Made by a program: the position numbers and the translations under genes. A stretch of DNA of 64,000 nt from positions 35,048,126 through 35,112,125 of the forward strand of contig OZ025258.1 of assembly GCA_964019135.1 (NCBI GenBank), written 5' to 3'. Every line of letters begins with the position of its first letter. The stretch's first letter is position 1. Source of the DNA: Arenicola marina (taxonomy: Eukaryota > Annelida > Polychaeta > Arenicolidae). Below the pieces are notes generated by a model. It ran no database searches. It was not told where the DNA came from and saw only the letters and a list, made by a program, of their open reading frames with translations. Shown here in pieces: positions 1 through 8,076 of the stretch.

Positions 1-59
1 GGATCCACCAAAAACAGAGAAAAAATAGTTCAATAGAAATCACCACAGACATATTTATG

Positions 60-830
60 ACGTGCACTCAGCACCAATTCACAAAGGCAGTTCGTGTGGC
101 TTAATGTCAGGTTATATCACATTTGAGTGACCTGTTCGCACTGCACATGAATGCCGAGATTTTGTCCGATATCTCCCAACCCTCGTGGCCATCACTTCAA
201 GCCCCCGAATATCTCATTCTATGAGTTCCAGCGGAAAACTCAAAGCTTTCTACCGTACGACAAAATCCAATCACCGATTGACGCACGTTTTGTACGCAAA
301 TTGTTTTTCGTCAATAGCGTGATGTCAATCGTACGTGAGCAGACAAAGTATGCCCTGCACCGGGCGTCTCATAAAAGGGGCTTATCACTTCAATTACATC
401 GGGAACCTTAAATTTTGTAGGAAATGGCGATTCCTGGAACTGGAGGTGGAAAGGTTGCTGCATATCTTTTCGGTCCGTCTGGCATCTGGTTCGTGACTCT
501 AATTGCGTCACTGGAGAACGGCTTACGCCTGGTCAGTCTGCTGGGCTGAAAAACACGCCGCTGTCAAATCGAAGAAAGTATATTCTACGAAGGAGGCGTG
601 GACGAGAGTAAATTGGGGTGGGGGCTCGCTTAGTGGCGTTAGTTGTGAGACATAGAGGCCACATGGTTAGGCCGCCCAAGTATTGTTGTTAAAATCGAAG
701 GTTTTACATATACGAAAACCACTTAATGCGTAGTTATTTCATTTGTGTTTCCAGAATGGTATATATCCAATGAATTGAATTTACGATCTTGCATCTTGTG
801 TGTCTTTATGGTGGATTAATTCACGCATCG
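60..830. repeat. Diverged interspersed repeat, copy 1 (partner at 21170-22080)
   Basis: Blocks of this stretch recur in the same order at 21170-22080. Examples are the GTGGCTTTATGTCAGGT-like segment, the GCACTGCACATG / GCACTGTACATG segment, the CAAATCGAAGAAAGT / CAAACGGAAGAAAGT segment, and the final TTTACATATAC stretch. A shorter part (about 460-515) also resembles 23805-23875. The copies are clearly diverged and I could not define ends or coding capacity. It may be an old non-autonomous element. ORFs in it are short and unconvincing. Confidence 0.45.
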
Positions 831-1374
831 ATCTTGTCGTGTAACACGGCCGAAGTAGCATAGACACGACCATAAAGTTGAACCATGGTGGTTATAAGAA
901 TATAGTGGAAGTAATTATAGCTAAATATACAATAGCTTCAAGAGCAATTTTACTGACAATAATTGCTGTGACGATGAGGTAAATCTGAGTCAATCAAGTG
1001 GCACAGTCGAGTATAGCTATCTGCCTTAAGGCGGGCTGACCGGTATAAATATACAGACGAAAAGAAAGAAATAGAAACAAAGGACGAGAGGGGGGCGGGG
1101 GATTTTAACTTGTGACTGCATAGTCGAAACGGTGGACAAAATGTTATGATCCTCCCACCGGGCACGTTAAGGAATATTTTACGGTTCATAGGCCGTAAAT
1201 CGTCACATATATGGTTAGTATATGACGTCATATACCATCTTATAAAGGATTTCCTTTCATAAAGTCGAAGCTCTGCTATGCCGCAGACGGCAATAGCCAT
1301 GTGCATCAAACATCAACCAAGATTAAAACCGTGGGACGTAAAGGACACAAAACTCGCAGCTGCGCACCTAAAAC
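831..1374. other. No gene seen
   Basis: Non-repetitive, AT-rich DNA with only short ORFs that have no recognisable domain. Nothing else is supported here. Confidence 0.5.
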
Positions 1375-1590
1375 GTCTGGCTGTGGTGAAGGTGTGTCAG
1401 TGACAGTGGCTTGCTCTGAACCAGAACGTGGCACTCTCGTGGCATTAAGCCACCTCCGTCCTCGCCCGTCCTTGCTCCGTGCGGCCCATTACTTCGTGAC
1501 CCACTGAACAGGGAGACACGAGATGCGACCTGTCTTCGGCGTTAAGTGGCTGACTCTCTCAAGGTATGACTTAAACACGTGTTGTTCGCA
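1375..1590. repeat. Interspersed repeat, copy 1 (partner at 26415-26640)
   Basis: A core of about 50 bp beginning with CCACCTCCGTCCTCGCCCGT at 1450 recurs at 26492 with only a few mismatches. Flanking sequence on both sides is weakly similar over roughly 200 bp, in the same orientation. The short ORFs across it are not conserved between the copies, so this is probably a non-coding dispersed repeat. Confidence 0.65.
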
Positions 1591-2173
1591 CTCAGAAAGC
1601 TGTGGAATAAATTATTGTCTCGCCGACTGCCCTATTAGTGTGCCATTTGTGACAGTGGGGAAATAAATACACATACATCGTACATCGCCAGCTCGTTGGC
1701 AGACCTAACAAGACACAAACAGGAAATAAGCCTGTTTCTGACAGCCCAAAAATAACGTCAGCTGACTTCGTCGCACCGTACCAGACAGCCGGGGTGTGTA
1801 TCTGAGAGTATACGATGTGGTGTTATCATGTAATAATCTTAGTTTTCCTTGGACCAACCCATTATGACCTACCCCCCCCCCCCCCCCCACCAAGCCATCC
1901 GACCGACTTTGTTAATTGGCGCAAACAATTTGGACACTACACAATGCACCATCACTAACGACGGGAACTAACGCATCATTCGATCCGGCAATGTGCAGAT
2001 CCGGGATTGCTGGCATGTAGAGGGAGAAGGTTCAAGACGCCGTTCTCTGCCGCTGTTCCTTACCCCCAGACTGAGGGCCTCGATATTTACCACGTGTTAC
2101 CAACACAAGACCACCCTGGTGGATCGCTGTGAATAGCCAAACTGAATAAAAATAAACTGGTGGTGTGTAGAAG
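1591..2173. other. No gene seen; contains a poly-C tract
   Basis: Unassigned DNA. A run of about 18 C lies near 1871-1888. The inverted-repeat arm begins at 2174. Confidence 0.5.
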
Positions 2174-2430
2174 CCACAAACGTTAAAACTACCACAAACG
2201 TAAAAACGTCCAAAAACGTGAAAACACTTTCAGTCACAAACATTAACCGACCACAAACGTAAAATCAAGCTGGGTCACAAACGTAAACATTCCCAAACGT
2301 TAAACAAAAGTGACCACAAACATCAAAATTTCAGGGTCACAAACATTAAAGAAAAACAGCCACAAACGTACAAAAAAAGCGCGTTAGCTCACAAACGTTA
2401 AAACAACTCTGCCACAAACGTAAAATATAT
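2174..2430 (+). repeat. Left arm of foldback-like element 1 (CACAAACGTAAAA array)
   Basis: About twelve degenerate copies of CACAAACGTNAAAA, usually preceded by C or T and spaced about 18-25 bp apart. The reverse complement of 16601-16766 matches this arm unit by unit from its outer end: CCACAAACGT, then a unit preceded by TACC, then AAAAACG, then AAAACAC. That makes the two blocks terminal inverted repeats and not two chance arrays. No clean target duplication was found outside them. Between the arms lie about 1.45 kb of element interior plus the 13.1-kb nested retrotransposons. Confidence 0.65.
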
Positions 2431-2694
2431 GAAATAATTCCCTTCTATTCAAAAGAAAGAAAGAACGTCTAGTTACGCGAAGGTTGTTTTTAAACTAAAT
2501 GCTTACGTTGCAAGGTTTGGGACAAGTGTGGTTGGGAGTGCATCGCATTATAAGTGGTTACTTGGTTATGTTATTTAGAGCGGTTTAATGGTGACATGGC
2601 GACGGGATGTCAGACATAGACATCACCGCCATGTGTGCGTGTGTGTGTGTATGTGGGGATGGGGAGGGGGGGGGGGGAGTTGTACGGTGTGTGT
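2431..2694. other. Interior of foldback-like element 1; GT and G-rich tract
   Basis: Non-coding. The motif around 2545-2570 (ATTATAAGTGGTTACTTGG) resembles CTATAAGTAGTACCTAGT at the same relative position next to the left arm of the second arm pair (about 47240-47260). This supports a common family. A (GT)n and poly-G stretch at 2636-2700 abuts the retrotransposon insertion site. Confidence 0.45.
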
Positions 2695-2708
2695 GTGTGG
2701 AGATCTGG
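2695..2708. repeat. Target site duplication of the I/Nimb-like element (3' side)
   Basis: GTGTGGAGATCTGG is repeated exactly at 15837-15850, on the other side of the element. A 14-bp duplication is typical of target-primed insertion by APE-type non-LTR retrotransposons. Confidence 0.85.
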
Positions 2709-3155
2709 TTGATTTGATTTGATTGGGGCTTAACGGCACTTTCAGCCTGGAAGGCTATATCGTGCCATATTGGTTTAGGGTTATTCTAAATAACTCAAGA
2801 GTCAATATTAAAACCCTGAAAATCAATACATGTGATATGAATAAAACCATGAATGCAGTCTTTGTGGAATCGATCCATAGATCAATAAAACCCTGAGAAT
2901 ATCAAGTAATATCATTGAGCAGATCGTCATAAAACCATGAAAGTGAAGAATGGTGAAACGATAAAGACAACAAATTGTCAGAATATAATACCATGAGTTG
3001 GTTTTTAAAACCAAACTTTTGAGATTAATAATTACAGCAAAATGCACTGTTTGGCAGTAAACGTTGAATATATCATATGCATTTGACTAGATTTATTGTA
3101 GATAAATGATCTAAAATCTTTTGCACTGTTTGGCTGTAAACGTTGACTAGATATA
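2709..3155 (-). other. 3' UTR and tail of the I/Nimb-like element
   Basis: About 450 bp of AT-rich non-coding sequence after the RNase H stop codon. It contains a tandem pair of 79-bp units (starting at 3044 and 3123, each beginning GCACTGTTTGGC) and ends in a short tandem tail that reads AATCAAATCAAATCAA on the minus strand. Such short-repeat tails replace poly(A) in many I-group elements. Confidence 0.75.
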
Positions 3156-3201
3156 TCATATGCACTTGACTAGATTTATTGCAGATAAATAATCTAAAAT
3201 C
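3044..3201. repeat. Tandem pair of 79-bp units in the 3' UTR
   Basis: Two adjacent units share GCACTGTTTGGC(A/T)GTAAACG, ATATATCATATGCA and TTGACTAGATTTATTG in the same order, with a few substitutions. The spacing of the first motif is 79 bp. Confidence 0.8.
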
Positions 3202-3982
3202 TTTTGCTGTGGTATATTATTAAATAGTTCTTTCATAGTTTCTGCTCTGTAATATTGATCCCTTGTCTGTTGAAAGTCAACACACCTCAACAGAATGTGC
3301 TCCACAGTCAGGGGTTCCTGACAGGGAACACACTCGGGAGGTGGTTCTCCTTTGAGGAGATAGCAATGGGTAAGGTACGTATGTCCAATTCGGAGTCTTT
3401 GAATGAAAACGTCCCTCCGCCTACCGCGGATTCTTGGCCGTTTGGTACCCACAGTAGGCTGAAGCCGTTGCAATTTGTTGGAGGATTGCTCGTCCCAGGA
3501 CGACTGCCAATTTTTAGTAATTTCGTTTTGGATGTACGGCTTCAAGTCCGAGTATGGAAACTGGACTGGAAGGACGTCGTCATTTAGAGCTTCTTTGGCG
3601 GCAGCGTCTGCTAGACTGTTGCCCTCTATGCCTGTATGGCTAGGGATCCAGCAGAACACTACCGCCTTTCCATTGCATATTAAATCATGACATTTTATGA
3701 GTATATCTTGTATTAAGGGATTTTCATATTTCCGATATTTTATGGCTTGTATACAGGATAATGAATCTGAATAGATGATAAATTTATCATGTAGTGATTT
3801 TTCTATATATTCAAGTGCCATCAGTAGAGCTATTGCTCCTGCGGTGTATATAGAACATTGGTCTGGGAGGCGGTTGCTGCACTGGTGTTCACCAGCCACA
3901 GCTGCAGCGGCCACCCTGTGGGAGTCTTTTGAGCCATCGGTATATATAGAGAAATGGTTGGGGTGTTGATTGTGAATAGTAT
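3156..3982 (-). pseudogene. RNase H domain and C-terminus of I/Nimb-like ORF2 (3' half, cut off by LTR insertion)
   Basis: This is the downstream part of ORF2, reading in from the target duplication at 3979-3982 with no start of its own. RNase H signatures appear in order: IYTDGSK (first Asp, about 3935-3950), TAGAIALLMALEYI, IIYSDS (Asp), then IPSHTGIEGNSLAD with the His and last Asp. Family members normally have Glu in the second motif (TAEAIAL style). Here it is Gly (codon at 3837-3839, minus strand), so one of the four metal-binding residues is missing. A Cys/His-rich tail follows (CVPCQEPLTVEHILLRC), a zinc-finger-like end common after RT/RNase H in such elements. The reading frame matches the RT portion on the other side of the LTR element once the insertion is discounted, so the two pieces were one protein. 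Confidence 0.85.
3979..3982. repeat. Target site duplication of the LTR element, left copy
   Basis: GTAT directly before the 5' LTR matches GTAT at 11125-11128 directly after the 3' LTR. A 4-bp duplication is within the normal 4-6 bp range for LTR retrotransposon integrase. Confidence 0.85.
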
Positions 3983-5017
3983 TGTGACGCCTCCCATTTT
4001 GGTACCCGGGGAAATCAGGTATTTTTGTAAAATTATCCCTTTGTGAACGCTGTCAACCCCAACTAAACTGTTTACCTACCTTGTATGAGGCCACATTGTC
4101 ACTTTCTGTTGTCTTTTTAACTTGTCTGTTCTTATTTGGGATGGTACGAACCAATTTGTACCGTTTTTGGTGATGTTTACCTCTCGGGGCGGCCATGATT
4201 GTTGTTTCTCGCGCGCAGCCTCGTTTTAGTCATTATGATAATTACCAAAGTTTTATAACCTCGCTGCCAACAAAAGCCGCGTTTATGTATATGGCACTAG
4301 TTTCTGGTCTTGTTGATGTTTGTCTGATATTCTTTAAAGTTTTAATCTAAGCCAGCAACCTGCATCGCATACTTTAAACCCTTAATTTGAGGAGTAACGC
4401 GAAAAGGGAGATATAGATTATTTCTGTCTGCGTCTTCCGGTGTGGCGGGTATAAAGGGAGACACTGGTTGTGATTTTGGGAGACTCTCGACACACTCACA
4501 CATTCGGGGAGACAGAGACGAGAGAAGCAGGGGCAGACCCTGTCGGTTAGTGCCCCTATTTACCCCCCCCCCCCTTTTGTGATTAACCACGATGACCACG
4601 ATGACCACGATGACCACGATGACCACGATAACCCGATGTCCCGAGGACCGAATGACGATGTAACTTAGATGATGACAGCCTCTCAGCCCTCTGACTGTTG
4701 ATGTTTCCTAAATAGAATCTCTCCCACTAACCCCTGCATTTTTCCACTGGTCTATCTTAATTCTTATGGTTCTTAATTTTTATCTGAGCTTAGGGGATTT
4801 TCCTTTTAGTTAGTCTATGCCAGACTAGGGGGTCTGGTTACATGCAGAGTATTTTATTTTTATATTGTCCCTCGTACCTGCTTTGACAAGAATGTTTTAA
4901 TAAATGCCGCCAATGGTGGGAGACTGACACTGGTTGTGAATAGTTAGTTTTTGTTTCTTTCCCTTATAAAAGATTTTATTTTATTTTCGGCCATCCTGAC
5001 AGGTTACGGTCGTAACA
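3983..5017 (+). repeat. 5' LTR
   Basis: Nearly identical to 10087-11124. It contains a TATAAA at 4450-4455, a poly-C run at about 4563-4574, a short GACCACGAT microsatellite (about 4587-4630) that differs in length from the 3' copy, and an AATAAA polyadenylation signal at 4899-4904. Which TATA-like motif is used is unknown; a second TATAAAAG lies at 4965-4972. Confidence 0.92.
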
Positions 5018-5023
5018 ATATTT

Positions 5024-5040
5024 TGGTGTCAGAAGTGGGA
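5024..5040 (+). promoter_or_regulatory. Primer binding site, probably tRNA-Leu
   Basis: TGGTGTCAGAAGTGGGA lies 6 bp after the 5' LTR. It begins with TGG, the complement of the tRNA 3' CCA, and is of the kind complementary to the 3' end of animal tRNA-Leu. The tRNA identity is from memory of the family and was not checked against a tRNA set. Confidence 0.75.
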
Positions 5041-5932
5041 TCTGGTTTTACTACTGGATCCAAGGGTCGTGCTCCACTGCCTGGTGGTTATTATTTCTTT
5101 AAATTTCTTGTTTGCCGGGTGCAGAACTGTAATTCTGAGGCAGTTTAGTGATGTAATCAGCCATAGAGTTTTTTTTTTTTATTTGATTTACCTCACTAAC
5201 CATGCTGAGCCACATTGATGACCTTTGATGAATATGATGATACTTCCTTTGATTCATGTCGGACGAAATCTGATGTTACTGATGTTCAGCGATGACTGTT
5301 GATGTACTGGATAACCCATATATTTCCTGATGTGGTGGATTTGAGGAAATATCTGATGACAACTGATGTATTTGATGACCTGTGATGTGGCCCATAGACC
5401 TGTGATGTACTGATGACCTCTGATGTGACTTATGATGTACTTGAATGACAACTGATGTATTTGATGACCTGCGATGTGGCTCATAGACCTGTGATGTACT
5501 GATGACCTCTGATGTGACTTGTTGACTTATGATGTACTTGGATGACCTGTGATGTGGCTCATAGACCTGTGATGTACTGAGATGACCCTTGATGTGGTTT
5601 ATGGACATGTGATGTACTGAGGTGGCAGTTGATGTATTTGCTGAAACCTGAGTAATAACCATTGATGTACCTGGTGACCCCTGATGCTCCTTGTTGACAA
5701 TTGATGTACGTTGGCACCTGTCGTTAAAAATTACTGGTTGGAGGCGGAAGAGAGGCAGTTGATGTATTTGCTGAAACCTGAGTAATAACCATTGATGTAC
5801 CTGGTGACCCCTGATGCTCCTTGTTGACAATTGATGTACGTTGGCACCTGTCGTTAAAAATTACTGGTTGGAGGCGGAAGAGAGGCACTTTTGCAGCAGG
5901 GACTGGACAATTTGGCAGCATTATATATATCA
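5041..5932 (+). other. LTR element leader with GATGTACTGATGACC-type repeats
   Basis: Non-coding leader between primer site and gag. From about 5205 to 5840 it is packed with degenerate repeats of CTGATGACCTCTGATGTG and CCTGTGATGTACTGATGACC. The right end is a tandem duplication of 130 bp (5625-5754 and 5755-5884) with almost no differences, so it is recent. The last in-frame stop before gag is at 5855-5857. Minus-strand ORFs here are by-products of the repeat. Confidence 0.7.
5625..5884 (+). repeat. Tandem 130-bp duplication in the leader
   Basis: Two adjacent copies, each starting at GCAGTTGATGTATTTGCTG and running to GGAGGCGGAAGAGAGG, with no difference that I noticed by eye. The second copy ends just before gag. 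Confidence 0.9.
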
Positions 5933-8023
5933 ATGATGGAGTCCCACGGGCAGCGAAACATACGTGAAGGGTTGAGGTCTCGTACCAACCATCAATTATC
6001 TCTGTCCGACGGGGAGAGTTCAGCTGTTAAAACTGATGTCTGGCGTAAATCCACCCCTCCCAGAGATACTGCTCAGGATAGCTCCTTGGAGTCTGAGGCA
6101 CAAGCTCCTGTCTCCAGTGCGGTGTCAACCCCAATGATGAGCCCCCAGCTCCCCACGTTGACGCCTCAAGCACCGATGTTGATGACCGGGCTCACCCAGC
6201 TGGTTCAGCCAGCATCAGCCATGTCGGCCTATTCCCCAGTGTTGCGGCCTCAGATTCACCCGTTGACACCTCAAGCCCCCGTTTCGGTGACAAGCCCGAC
6301 CCTGCAAACCCCGGTGTCTGCCCATGCGCCAGCGATGCGTCCCCAGCCCTCCGCTGTGACGTCACAAGCACCCATGATGGTGACCCACCCATCCCCGCAG
6401 AGCTATCAAGCTCCACCGATGCCTGCGTTTGCGCCAGCGATGCGTCCCCAGCCCTCCGCCGTGACGTCACAAGCACCCATGATGGTGACCCACCAATCCC
6501 AGCAGAGCTATCAGGATCCACAGATGCCTGCCTATGCCCCACAGATGCGTTTCCAGCCCGCCTCCTGGACGTCTGGAGGACCCTTGGTGGGGCCCGACCC
6601 AGTCCAGCAGGTTTATCAGGGTCCACCGATGCCTGCTTACGCCCTGGAGATGCGATCCCACGTCCCCATGGCGCCGCGCCAGGAGCCGATGTTGATGACC
6701 AGGATTACCCCTCCGATCTACCGAGAGGCCATGGCGGATAACCAAGCGCACCTTGTGCCCACCCAGGCGATGTCCGACCAGACCCCTACGATGGTTCCCG
6801 GTAATCCCTTGGAGCACCATCGGACCCCCACCGCGGCGGACTATGACCGTGCCCAAGCAAGGCGGGAGACTGCGGCCCCAATCAACACAAAGGTCCGGCA
6901 CCAAAAGAAAAAAATCTCTATCCGCAGGAGACGTGAATCACCCTCAACATCGGGGGAGTCTGCAAGTGACGAGGATGATGCGATGGATTGGCCCGCTTCG
7001 CCAAAGCACCGCGACACTCCTTCCAGGGGGTCGAAATTGCCCCCATTCACTGGCCGTGAAGCCTGGGAAGTCTGGTTTAACCGGTTCCAAGATGTTGCTG
7101 ATCGACAGAGGTGGAATCTAGATGACAGACTAGATGAACTTCTCCCAAAGCTGCAGGGTGTGGCTGGCGATTTCGTATACGGCCAGCTCCCGCGGAAGGT
7201 GCGGAACAATTTTACAGTTCTCGTTAGCGAGTTGGGGAATAGATTCAGGACAATTGAGACTTCTAAATCATATGCCGCTAAATTTAGTAACAGGAGCCAG
7301 AAGACCGGAGAGTCTGTGGAAACGTACGCAGCCGAGCTGAAACGCTTGTACGACAAGGCGTACCCGCGACGGGACTGCGCCACGCGCCAAAAAGACCTTC
7401 TCCGACGTTTCTTGGACGGACTGACCGACAACGAAGTGACCTTCCACGTCGAATACATTAAAGAACCCCGGGACATCGATGAGGCCGTGTATGAGTCAGT
7501 TAACTTCCTGGATACGCGTCATCGCCTTAACCCAGCCGACGGAGCACCCCGGTCGAGGAAGGCAGTACGGGTGAGCCGTTTCGAAGAAGATGCCTCTGAG
7601 CAGGATACAGGCAGTCACAGAATAGCCCGTATCCCGGAGAAGACTAACATGGGTTCAACCAAGTCTCAGGGGACAGGCTGGCCAGACGAGTCAGCCCGTG
7701 CGATATCTCTGGAGGGAGACGTGAATCGCAAAGCGATTGCCGAGTTACAACAGGAACTCAGGAGAGTTACCCAGCATCTTGGACTTGCTGGTGCCCGGCC
7801 TACCCAGTCACAACCTAGGGAGGGTCGTTCCACCCAGCAGGGGACGGAGGACAGATTCGCCTGCTACGGATGTGGTCAGCCGGGACATTTCGCCAGAAAC
7901 TGCCCCCGAAATGCCAATCAACCGACAAGGCCATACTGCCAGGATAACTTCGTACCTCGTACCTCTCGTACCCAGATGTCGGACCGTCCTGCGGTTAATT
8001 ACGGGCACCCGTCAAACTGCTAG
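5933..8023 (+). CDS. gag: Gag polyprotein of the LTR element
   Basis: Structural protein expected to assemble the cytoplasmic particle that packages element RNA. I chose the first ATG (5933); the frame stays open back to 5858. The N-terminal third (to about residue 300) is rich in Pro, Met, Gln and Ala with imperfect tandem repeats around SAVTSQAPMMVTH and SYQAPPMPA. A basic, Ser-rich linker follows. A Retrotrans_gag/capsid-like domain lies at about residues 365-530: SKLPPFTGREAWEVWFNRF, then a helical region with a homology stretch near ESVETYAAELKRLYDKAYP. Near the C-terminus (about 643-656) is one zinc knuckle, CYGCGQPGHFARNC (CX2CX4HX4C). The ORF is intact at about 696 residues, which fits recent transposition. 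It overlaps the open -1 frame of the next ORF by 25 bp (7999-8023). Family placement as Ty3/gypsy is inferred from this gag type. Confidence 0.88.
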   Translation: MMESHGQRNIREGLRSRTNHQLSLSDGESSAVKTDVWRKSTPPRDTAQDSSLESEAQAPVSSAVSTPMMSPQLPTLTPQAPMLMTGLTQLVQPASAMSAYSPVLRPQIHPLTPQAPVSVTSPTLQTPVSAHAPAMRPQPSAVTSQAPMMVTHPSPQSYQAPPMPAFAPAMRPQPSAVTSQAPMMVTHQSQQSYQDPQMPAYAPQMRFQPASWTSGGPLVGPDPVQQVYQGPPMPAYALEMRSHVPMAPRQEPMLMTRITPPIYREAMADNQAHLVPTQAMSDQTPTMVPGNPLEHHRTPTAADYDRAQARRETAAPINTKVRHQKKKISIRRRRESPSTSGESASDEDDAMDWPASPKHRDTPSRGSKLPPFTGREAWEVWFNRFQDVADRQRWNLDDRLDELLPKLQGVAGDFVYGQLPRKVRNNFTVLVSELGNRFRTIETSKSYAAKFSNRSQKTGESVETYAAELKRLYDKAYPRRDCATRQKDLLRRFLDGLTDNEVTFHVEYIKEPRDIDEAVYESVNFLDTRHRLNPADGAPRSRKAVRVSRFEEDASEQDTGSHRIARIPEKTNMGSTKSQGTGWPDESARAISLEGDVNRKAIAELQQELRRVTQHLGLAGARPTQSQPREGRSTQQGTEDRFACYGCGQPGHFARNCPRNANQPTRPYCQDNFVPRTSRTQMSDRPAVNYGHPSNC

Positions 8024-8076
8024 GAACCGGCCGTGCTGGCCAACAATCGGTCCCGACGTCACCAGGCCCGCAGCGG

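Noticed and set aside
5205-5840. Box C/D snoRNA cluster
   Set aside because: C and D box-like words come from the repeat unit; no terminal stems or guide-length spacing.
7999-8023. A canonical -1 frameshift heptamer between gag and ORF2
   Set aside because: No X-XXY-YYZ heptamer in the gag frame was found in the overlap.
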